From assembly GCA_910587085.1 (NCBI GenBank), contig CAJUMC010000011.1:13249-52123 (forward strand): 38,875 nt of DNA, given 5' to 3'. Below, one piece after another: positions 30,618 through 37,513 of this stretch (the stretch's first letter is position 1; every line of letters starts with the position of its first letter). The stretch comes from an uncultured Lachnospiraceae bacterium (lineage in GTDB: Bacteria > Bacillota > Clostridia > Lachnospirales > Lachnospiraceae). Made by a program: the position numbers and the translations under genes. The notes below the pieces were generated by a model. That model searched no databases and had not been told where the DNA came from. It saw nothing but the letters and a program-made list of their open reading frames with translations.

Positions 30618-30663
30618 AAGGCTGGCAAATGCAGCAGTACACATCCCCGGCGCTTTAGGAAGG
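30618..30663. repeat. Third copy of the 46-bp interspersed repeat
   Basis: GGCTGGCAAATGCAGCAGTACACATCC resembles the copies at 28684-28773 in its first 27 bases and diverges after, ending TTTAGGAAGGCCGGC. It abuts the right edge of the mobile-element remnant. Confidence 0.7.
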
Positions 30664-30730
30664 CCGGCAGCGTCTCCAGCCCCCCCGCAAATCGACGGCC
30701 GGACAGCAGAATCTTCCTTCTTCGGTGCAT

Positions 30731-30765
30731 AAAAAAACCGTCTGTGCGGCAATGCCGTCAGACGG
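30731..30765 (-). terminator. Terminator of the rdgB-like/DUF402 operon
   Basis: CCGTCTG and CAGACGG arms with an inner CGGC-AAT-GCCG stem are followed on the minus strand by seven Ts. It lies 54 bases after the stop at 30819. A second stem (AGCCGGAA/TTCCGGCT, 30785-30809) stands in between. Confidence 0.88.
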
Positions 30766-30818
30766 AAAATTTATCATCCGCTCCAGCCGGAAACCAAGTT
30801 CTTCCGGCTTAATTCATT

Positions 30819-31457
30819 TTATACCCCCTCCGCTGCTCTTCCATTCTGCCCGGACACCGGCAGATACCGCCGGAAAAATTCCAGAAAACCGTCTTCCACT
30901 GCCACCTGATCCAGTTCGCTCTCATCAAGATCAAAATAATATTTCCCGGTGCGGATATCGACAGAAAGACTGTCAAGCGGAAATCCTTCCCGTCGTTTTG
31001 CATGCGGAAGCGCAGTGATCCGGAACGGCTCGCTGGCCATACTCTCCTCCATCGCTTTATAGATATGCTCCCCGTCCAGCACAAGGCAGATCGCATTCCG
31101 GTAGCGCGCAGTCAGATCACCATATTTTTCTGCAAGGGAAGAATAATGCTGCAGCATCTCCTCATCCGTCAGGTATTTTCCGCCAACCGTTCTCACATGA
31201 ACCCCCGGCTGCTCGTCCTCCGGCACACCTTCCAGATAGAGCCCGGAATCGCAGGAAAACACCGGCATCCCGAATGCCCTGTAATAGCCCAGCGCCTTCT
31301 TTTCCGCATTTTCCAGCGGCGTCCGTCCGTCCTCCTCAATCTGCGGAATTTCCGCTGCAATATCCTTCAGCCCGATCAGCTCGATCCCCAGCCCGGAAAG
31401 CCTTCTGCCCATCGACACAAGCTTTGCCGGATTGCCCGTTCCATACAGTATTTTCAT
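30819..31457 (-). CDS. RdgB/HAM1-like non-canonical purine NTP pyrophosphatase
   Basis: This family hydrolyses ITP, dITP and XTP to the monophosphates, keeping deaminated purines out of nucleic acids. The 212-residue protein begins with the signature ILYGTGNPAKL (Thr/Ser-Gly-Asn-x-x-Lys) and has EEDGRTPLENAEKKA and PVFSCDSGLYLE (the Asp used for metal binding). The region after residue 100 (PGVHVRTVGGKYLTDEEM) departs from the usual PG-x-SARYAG, so specificity may be altered. The start at 31457 has GAGAGGGG upstream and overlaps the DUF402 stop by four bases, which means translational coupling. Confidence 0.82.
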   Translation of the reverse strand: MKILYGTGNPAKLVSMGRRLSGLGIELIGLKDIAAEIPQIEEDGRTPLENAEKKALGYYRAFGMPVFSCDSGLYLEGVPEDEQPGVHVRTVGGKYLTDEEMLQHYSSLAEKYGDLTARYRNAICLVLDGEHIYKAMEESMASEPFRITALPHAKRREGFPLDSLSVDIRTGKYYFDLDESELDQVAVEDGFLEFFRRYLPVSGQNGRAAEGV

Positions 31458-32083
31458 AATCCCCTCTCTGAATTCTTTTGAAATACATCCTCGCCGCTCT
31501 CCATCCGGCGGCGCGCCTCCCGCAGGATCTCCTGACACCACTGCTGCGTTTTTCCAATATCGGAGCAGAGCGCAGCAACCACGGCATCCCCTTCCGCAAT
31601 CGCCCCGCGGTACTGCTCTTCGGACAATTCGCCCGAACGGTATGCAGCGTCAAGCTCATCCCGGTCGTCAATTACAACATCCCCCTCCGGGTCAAAAACC
31701 ACATCCAGATACAGATCATCAAAATAGGCGACACCGTCCGGATCACAGCCCCATCCGTCAATCACATCCACATACCAGACCGCAACCGCCTTTTCGTAGC
31801 AGATCCCCTCCACCGTCCTGGATTCGGGAAGAAATTTTGCCGTTATCACATGATGCGCACCTTCCGGAATCAGCTGCAGCCAGACCATCCCCTTCCCGCA
31901 CACCGGCGTTCTTCCGGCCTTCGGCATCTCCCAGTAATAATAATCTCCCATCACCAGGTCGATTACGCTGACAAGCCCGTGAAACTGCCCGCCGTCCGGA
32001 AAAACAGCATCCATTCTCATCTGAGAGTAAGGAAACCTCTGAAAGAACCATTTTTTATCTCTGTCCAAACGCTTTTTTGTCAT
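31454..32083 (-). CDS. DUF402 family protein
   Basis: The 209-residue protein has the DUF402 pattern: VWYVDVIDGWGCD, then YFDDLYLDVVFDPEGDVVID, DRDELDAAYRSGELS and a C-terminal helix. Members include nucleoside-diphosphate-cleaving phosphatases and RNase-linked domains, so a metal-dependent phosphatase is a fair guess. The acidic residues Asp-x-Tyr-x-Asp are conserved. The start at 32083 has GGGGGT upstream. It is translationally coupled to the RdgB-like gene, so both may act on nucleotides. Its promoter lies at 32216-32188. Confidence 0.8.
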   Translation of the reverse strand: MTKKRLDRDKKWFFQRFPYSQMRMDAVFPDGGQFHGLVSVIDLVMGDYYYWEMPKAGRTPVCGKGMVWLQLIPEGAHHVITAKFLPESRTVEGICYEKAVAVWYVDVIDGWGCDPDGVAYFDDLYLDVVFDPEGDVVIDDRDELDAAYRSGELSEEQYRGAIAEGDAVVAALCSDIGKTQQWCQEILREARRRMESGEDVFQKNSERGL

Positions 32084-32187
32084 TGTCTTACCCCCGTGTA
32101 TATTGCGGGCAAACCTGGTTCCCCTGAACCGTTCCGCACTTTCTGTAGCCAAAGGCCTGCAGACACAGGTTTTTCCCATGTACAATA

Positions 32188-32216
32188 ATCATAGCATTTT
32201 TTTCAAATCAGAGCAA
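32188..32216 (-). promoter_or_regulatory. Promoter of the DUF402-rdgB pair
   Basis: TTGCTC (32216-32211) and TATGAT (32193-32188) are 17 bp apart with TGC directly before the -10. The leader is about 100 bases. Confidence 0.55.
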
Positions 32217-32331
32217 ATATTTTTTATGCTGTACCGGTCAGCAAAAATATATAATCATTTCAAACATTATATAACTATATTTCCAAATTATTATTTTTGC
32301 AATTAAAATTAAAACTTAAATAAACTGTATT

Positions 32332-32359
32332 TTTACAAAAAACCATGGACAAATATAAT
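32332..32359 (+). promoter_or_regulatory. Promoter of the large TPR regulator
   Basis: TTTACA (32332-32337) and TATAAT (32354-32359) are 16 bp apart. The leader is about 95 bases and A+T-rich. Confidence 0.6.
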
Positions 32360-32460
32360 GTTCTAAATTATAATTAAGTACAGACAGAAATTGCACCGAG
32401 ATCTCAACATCTTATAAACTAATAAATCATATTTAAGTGACTTTGGAAGGAGTAATAAAT

Positions 32461-34275
32461 ATGTTGGGAACATTAATTGAAAAACTACGGACAGCTTACG
32501 GAATCAGACGCGAGGAACTGGCTGCAGGAATCTGTAAAATAGATATGCTGAAAAAATATGAGTCGGAGGAAAATGAGCCTGAAAAGTTGCTGGCTGATGC
32601 ACTTCTGCAACGTCTCGGCGAGTCGCCGGATGAATTTTTTATCAATTTAGATGCTAGAGAATACCTGCTGTCAAAAATGCGTACATGGATTCAGATTAAT
32701 TTAAGACAAGGCAGACTAGAACACGCCGAAGCCAAAATCCAAGAATATGCCGGTCAGAATGGTGCAAGATCTCCGCTTCACTGCCAGTTCCTGCAACTGA
32801 TGCGTGCTGAATTGCTTCATCGTCGTCAAGCACCTGCAGCAAAACAAAAAGAAGCGATACTAACCGGACTGCGCCTAACATTAGGTTCAAAAGAAATAAC
32901 TCCTGAACTGTTAAACAATAGATCATTCCACCTTTTAGAGCTTCTTTTATTAGAACGTTATGCCATTATACTTGATATAACAGGAGAATGCACATCTGCT
33001 TTAATATGGTACGAAAAGCTGATTCAATACCTTACCTATATAAAAAGAGACAGCGCTGACCTGCCAAAGCTCTATCCTCTTGCTGCATACAGGCTTGCAG
33101 TTCGCTATACAGAAGTGGAAAACTATAGTGCCGCCTCCCTTCTGATTGATCGTGCAATTGGACTGATGACATATACTCGAAATCAGAATACCCTCTTTAT
33201 CATGTTAGTTGAGCTGCGTCTGAAAATATCAGAAAAACTTGGACGGTCAGAAACTTATCAGCAAAATGAACTAGAGCACATACGAAAAATAGCAGAAGAA
33301 TCTAATCCTTTCTGGCATGAAAATTTTTATCCGCTGTACACCGAAAGGAACATCTGCTGTGTCAATTATCTTATTCTCGAACGCAGGCTTTTTTATGATA
33401 TCCGGCGCGAGGATCTGGTAGAAGGAGTATGTGATGTTCGTACGTTGGAGCGAATTGAAAAAGGAAATTCACGACTTCAAAAACGGATCAGAAAAGGATT
33501 GCTGAAAAAGCTCGATTTATCATGGCTGAAGTACAATCCTGGATTTATAACGAATTGTATGGACGATTATTTAAAATTAAAGAAAATAAAAAGATTATAT
33601 CAAATGGGCAGATACAGAGAAGCAGAATCCATACGGTTAGAGTTGACCGAAAGAATAGAGCAAAATAGACCAGAAAATAGAGCATTTTTCGTCTACTGGG
33701 AAACAATTCTCCAATTTCGGCTTGAGCATATTTCGAAAACAGAATGTCAGCATCAACTTTGGACAAAGCTCTGCAAAACAGCAGTTGCAAAGCAAGGAAA
33801 ACCCCTTTTTTCCTGCCATTTGATGGAATATGAAAGAAATGCCCTTTTGACAATTCTCCATGAAAGCAACGAAGAAGAGGTGGTGAAATTACTTCCTTTA
33901 CTAAAAGCCCAATATCGGTGTTGTTTTAATCTATCCTCGCAAATTACAGAACCTGATTTTTACCAGGAGCTGTTGCTTAATATAATAAAAATTTATCTGA
34001 CCCAAGGTGAGCTTCTGCGTGTGGATCGCTTCATTATGCTTGGTTTTAAACAAATATGCTTTTGTTCTAAGGAGACAATATGGGATCGCCTACTATTTAG
34101 TAAATTTTGTCTTGAAGAACTAAAACTGCAGAAAAGAGACAAAATATCAAAAACAGCTTCCGAAACCTCCAGGTGGCTGAAGGCCGCCCGAACTTTTGCC
34201 GAATTAACAGGCAACAATTATATTTGTATCTTATTAGATGATTACATAAAAAATAACCAAAAAACTTCAGTCTAA
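32461..34275 (+). CDS. Large TPR-type regulator with two HTH-like modules
   Basis: The 604-residue protein resembles Rgg/PlcR-like regulators: an N-terminal Cro-like HTH (residues 1-55; LIEKLRTAYGIRREELAAGI) followed by TPR-like helical pairs. It is about twice the normal length. A second HTH-like module occurs at about residues 300-355 (LILERRLFYDIRREDLVEGV, then VRTLERIEKGNSR), aligning with the first, and more helical repeats follow. The start at 32461 is set by AAGGAG nine bases upstream. No pheromone gene is evident nearby, though the next gene encodes a secreted protein. DNA here is A+T-richer than the arabinan region. Whether the modules bind DNA or have become interaction domains is not known. 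Confidence 0.7.
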   Translation: MLGTLIEKLRTAYGIRREELAAGICKIDMLKKYESEENEPEKLLADALLQRLGESPDEFFINLDAREYLLSKMRTWIQINLRQGRLEHAEAKIQEYAGQNGARSPLHCQFLQLMRAELLHRRQAPAAKQKEAILTGLRLTLGSKEITPELLNNRSFHLLELLLLERYAIILDITGECTSALIWYEKLIQYLTYIKRDSADLPKLYPLAAYRLAVRYTEVENYSAASLLIDRAIGLMTYTRNQNTLFIMLVELRLKISEKLGRSETYQQNELEHIRKIAEESNPFWHENFYPLYTERNICCVNYLILERRLFYDIRREDLVEGVCDVRTLERIEKGNSRLQKRIRKGLLKKLDLSWLKYNPGFITNCMDDYLKLKKIKRLYQMGRYREAESIRLELTERIEQNRPENRAFFVYWETILQFRLEHISKTECQHQLWTKLCKTAVAKQGKPLFSCHLMEYERNALLTILHESNEEEVVKLLPLLKAQYRCCFNLSSQITEPDFYQELLLNIIKIYLTQGELLRVDRFIMLGFKQICFCSKETIWDRLLFSKFCLEELKLQKRDKISKTASETSRWLKAARTFAELTGNNYICILLDDYIKNNQKTSV

Positions 34276-34346
34276 AATTTTAATAATCTGATTTATTGAC
34301 CTTTATGATCAAAATTCCTTTGTTTTGTTAAGTACATAAAACAGAT

Positions 34347-34385
34347 ACGGCAAACCACTCTTAAAAATGGGGAGCGGTTTGCCGT
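34347..34385. other. Perfect inverted repeat between regulator and secreted-protein genes
   Basis: ACGGCAAACC-A-CTC pairs with GAG-C-GGTTTGCCGT, a stem of 10 plus 3 pairs. There is no U tail on the plus strand, so it may be an operator or a weak terminator. Confidence 0.55.
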
Positions 34386-34404
34386 GGCAGAATATAGAAA
34401 AAAA

Positions 34405-34413
34405 TGATATAAT
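34405..34413 (+). promoter_or_regulatory. Extended -10 promoter of the secreted-protein gene
   Basis: TGATATAAT is a perfect extended -10; the -35 position (34385-34390, TGGCAG) is poor and touches the inverted repeat at 34347-34385. A protein bound there would probably affect this promoter. Confidence 0.5.
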
Positions 34414-34535
34414 AAAGGTTGAAGATTCGTGGCAATATTTGGAGCTTCCGAAGTCAACCTAATTATTCTGATATAATGAGGAATATGTCAACACAGGAAC
34501 TAGAAAATTCTACAAGAAAGAATGAGGTTAATCTT

Positions 34536-35330
34536 ATGATAAAAAAATCCTATTTCTCTAAAGTCGTATGCTGTGCAGCTGCTATGACTCTCCTTTCTGG
34601 CAGCTCTATAACAAAATATCCAGCTGTCGCTGCAGAAATGAATTACAGAAATGCAGAAATTCCTCCACGGATGCAGCCAAATACAATTCTGTATTATATT
34701 AATGATAATGAATACATAATCAAGCAGGGTGGAGAACTGGTTGGCAACATCTATAATGAAAACGGACTAACACTAGAAGAACAAGCCATTGTTGACGCCA
34801 GATGGTCTGAAGTACTCGCCGAGTACGGGGATATGGATATTATCAGGATACCTAATCCGGCACCGACCACAGATATGGTGGTGTACTACGATGGAGACGG
34901 CTTTATTTCCAACATCGTAAACCCAATTGTCACTTATTATACTCCATTACCACGCGGAACTACAAAACCGAATGGAATATATACCTGGGGCGCCCATAAT
35001 AATACTTTAACAATTACAGATAATCGAATCGATGGAAGAGGTCGGATTACGACCTTCAATGATACTATCGGTGAAAATGATAACATATTAGTAAAAGGGG
35101 ATGTCGCTACCAAAGGTGAGTATGACAACCCTGTCTATGGACAGGGAATCGCTGTAATGATTTATGACCTGAATTTTGGATATCAAAGAACTCAGCAAAT
35201 GTGGAAAAGAGACAACGGCTCTTTGCCAGATGCAATTCTTGATATCTGGAAAGACGGAGTTGAATACTGGGGATATACTTATTCAACAAGTCTTTCCTTC
35301 GATAACGGGATTTATACCTACACTCGCTAA
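34536..35330 (+). CDS. Secreted protein of unknown function
   Basis: The 264-residue protein has a Sec signal peptide (MIKKSYFSKVVCCAAAMTLL... to about residue 33, AVAA). After it come a helical part (residues 80-105) and a beta-rich C-terminal half with many Asp, Asn, Gly and Tyr (TWGAHNNTLTITDNRIDGRG, then SFDNGIYTYTR at the end). I do not recognise the family. The start at 34536 has GAGG eight bases upstream; a longer frame to 34419 has no signal. It lies 260 bases after the large TPR regulator, so it is a reasonable regulatory target. No lipobox or cell-wall anchor is seen. Confidence 0.68.
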   Translation: MIKKSYFSKVVCCAAAMTLLSGSSITKYPAVAAEMNYRNAEIPPRMQPNTILYYINDNEYIIKQGGELVGNIYNENGLTLEEQAIVDARWSEVLAEYGDMDIIRIPNPAPTTDMVVYYDGDGFISNIVNPIVTYYTPLPRGTTKPNGIYTWGAHNNTLTITDNRIDGRGRITTFNDTIGENDNILVKGDVATKGEYDNPVYGQGIAVMIYDLNFGYQRTQQMWKRDNGSLPDAILDIWKDGVEYWGYTYSTSLSFDNGIYTYTR

Positions 35331-35585
35331 TAATCTCCATACTGCTGGGGAAGGAACAGACAGGAAAGAAAGTTGCATAGTCAGTTCAACCCACCGCAAC
35401 CTCGAAGGTGATGCCAGCGCCGGAACAGAGATTCATATAAAACGCAGGTCAACACACTTGAAAACTCAGACTTAATTTATGAAATACCCTGCATTTATTT
35501 AAGGAAGTACCGAAATTTAGTCTCCAGTACTTTCTTTAATAATATAAATTCATATAAAACTATTTATGTTTAAGGAGAAATAAAA
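35331..35585. other. Short intergenic region
   Basis: No gene recognised. ATTCATATAAAAC occurs twice (near 35432 and 35548). The only structure is the hairpin at 35501-35540. Confidence 0.4.
35501..35540 (+). terminator. Probable terminator after the secreted-protein gene
   Basis: AAGGAAGTAC and GTACTTTCTT form a 10-pair stem (one G-U) with a 16-base loop, followed by TAATAAT. The tail is weak. Confidence 0.45.
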
Positions 35586-37313
35586 TTGAAAAGAAAACAT
35601 TATTTTGCTGTTTTTCTTCTGCTCATTTCTCTGCCTGCCGGCGCATGCGGCAGCCCGAAACCTGAACCGCAAGAACCAAATGCCTACCTTTCCATCACCG
35701 TCACCAGACGAAACAACGGCTTTAACGCGGAGGACGGCTTGACCTCAACCGTTTATGTCTACGATATCGCCAGGGAAGAGCTTTCTGAAGCGGGTGAATT
35801 TGTCTATACCGCTCAATATCCGCTCGGCGTGTATTCCCGCGGAGATAACGTACTCTATTACACCGCGGATGACGGGACAAGCAACGATCAGCTGTTCTGC
35901 CGTGATCTTACCGACGGCAGCACCTACCGTCTGACCAGCAACCTCTGTGCGGTCAACTATATTATCCCTGCAGAGGAACAGGTCATTGCGGTCGCAGTAT
36001 CCCGGAGGGAGCGCAATCTCACTCCTTATGTGTTTGACAAAGCGACAAACGAAGTAACCCGTGTTCAGGTGTACAAGGATCTGACCATAAAGGAATACGG
36101 CTTTGAGCCGCAGACCGGGAGGCTTCTTGTCAGCGGCTTTCTGGAAGAAGAAAACCGCCGGGAAGTAACCGAATTTAATGAATATCTGGCAGAAAATGGT
36201 TTGGATCTCTGGGATGTCCCTTTCACTCCGTCAGACAGTTATATTTTCGAACTTGTAGACGGTTACAAATGCTCCGAGCAGCGTATGTTTGTCGAAGATC
36301 ACGAAATCTACGGCGGCATCCTTCTGGACAGCGAGGATAGATTATTCCTTCAGCTGAGCCAGAGCGCACCCGCAGCAGAGATAGTTCCGACAACAAAGAC
36401 CTATCAGTATGATATGGCAGCGGAGCAGCTGACCGAAACCGAAACCTTCGCAGAACTTCCGCTCCGCGTTTCCCGCTTTGAATATTTCAACGGCTGTTTT
36501 TACATCCTGGGGAGCGGGGCAGAGGGCTATGAGGAGGAGTACGAGCGCGGCATTTACCGTTACAATCCAGCCGATGGAGAAATAAAAGAGATTATCTGCA
36601 ACGAATGGCCGGCGACATACATCAACAATTTTTCCCTCTGCTGGGATTACGGCGATACCGGACTGAACTTCACGGAGGATATGCGCTGCGAGCCGCCTCT
36701 GCCCGCGGCCGCCGGCGGCGCGGAAACGCCGGAGCTTCTGGATCAGCTTCAGGAGCTTCAGCTGGTGCTCCCTGATGAAGACGGCTTTGTCGAATGTCCG
36801 CTGATCCCGGAGCAGATGCTGCCGGAAAGCACGATATACTTTACGGATGCCGATCACTATGTTATTATCGAGGGTGGAATTTCCCTAGATACTCAGGAAA
36901 AGCTGGATACATACCGCGCTGACCGGAAGAAACTTGCACAGGATTCCATTGACCGCGGAATCCATGTTGCGCCGATGGAACGCCCCGAAGCAGGCGCCTG
37001 CATTCTGTATGCGGCGGACGGCGGCATTTCACACGTATACGAAGATATTGCAGACAAGGATTTTGCCTGGTACTTCCGGGATCAAAACTGTGAAGCGCTT
37101 GCCGCGGGGTTTTGTACCCGCTCTCCTATCGTGTATTACCGGACGGACAGCGGGGCCTGGCTGGCCTGCCGGATACCGGACTGGGACGGCTTTTCAGAGG
37201 AAGAGCTTGCGCAGATGGAGATCCTCGGCATTGAGGTCAGCCGGGGTACCGTGACAGTCACCGCATTCTGCGGAAGGGAGATTGTAAGAAGCATTGTGCC
37301 GGAACAGCCGTAA
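35586..37313 (+). CDS. Lipoprotein with beta-propeller-like domain, unknown function
   Basis: The 575-residue protein starts with a TTG codon, with AAGGAG nine bases upstream. Its signal peptide ends LPAGACGS, a probable lipobox with Cys at residue 21. Repeated strand patterns, such as DGSTYRLTSN, ERGIYRYNPADGEIKEI and GDNVLYYTADDG, recall TolB/WD40-like propeller blades across residues 35-380. A C-terminal region (about 400-575) is rich in Asp and Glu. I do not recognise a specific family. It is preceded by another secreted-protein gene and followed by a terminator, and appears to be a single-gene transcript. Anchoring on the outer face of the membrane is expected. Confidence 0.72.
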   Translation: MKRKHYFAVFLLLISLPAGACGSPKPEPQEPNAYLSITVTRRNNGFNAEDGLTSTVYVYDIAREELSEAGEFVYTAQYPLGVYSRGDNVLYYTADDGTSNDQLFCRDLTDGSTYRLTSNLCAVNYIIPAEEQVIAVAVSRRERNLTPYVFDKATNEVTRVQVYKDLTIKEYGFEPQTGRLLVSGFLEEENRREVTEFNEYLAENGLDLWDVPFTPSDSYIFELVDGYKCSEQRMFVEDHEIYGGILLDSEDRLFLQLSQSAPAAEIVPTTKTYQYDMAAEQLTETETFAELPLRVSRFEYFNGCFYILGSGAEGYEEEYERGIYRYNPADGEIKEIICNEWPATYINNFSLCWDYGDTGLNFTEDMRCEPPLPAAAGGAETPELLDQLQELQLVLPDEDGFVECPLIPEQMLPESTIYFTDADHYVIIEGGISLDTQEKLDTYRADRKKLAQDSIDRGIHVAPMERPEAGACILYAADGGISHVYEDIADKDFAWYFRDQNCEALAAGFCTRSPIVYYRTDSGAWLACRIPDWDGFSEEELAQMEILGIEVSRGTVTVTAFCGREIVRSIVPEQP

Positions 37314-37453
37314 AATCAACATATCATACCGGGGTGTATCCTATTCGTCCGGTTCGGGAAAGGGATGTTTGCCGGGGAAATTCCGATCAGAACTCCGGGA
37401 AGTTCTGGAGGGGATTGGAGAGGCGATGTGAAGCGGAGCGGCCCTGTTCGTGG

Positions 37454-37503
37454 AATCAGTGCCATATACCGAAACCATATTTTCGGATGTGGCACTGATT
37501 TTT
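37454..37503 (+). terminator. Terminator after the lipoprotein gene
   Basis: AATCAGTGCCA and TGGCACTGATT form a perfect 11-bp stem with an inner CCGAAA/TTTCGG stem, followed by TTT on the plus strand. It also lies just after the LRR gene stop on the minus strand, so it may act both ways. Confidence 0.8.
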
Positions 37504-37513
37504 AAATATCATC

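Noticed and set aside
35176..35475. Plus-strand frame overlapping the end of the secreted-protein gene
   Set aside because: Mostly a frame-shifted reading of the secreted-protein gene; no start signal or similarity.
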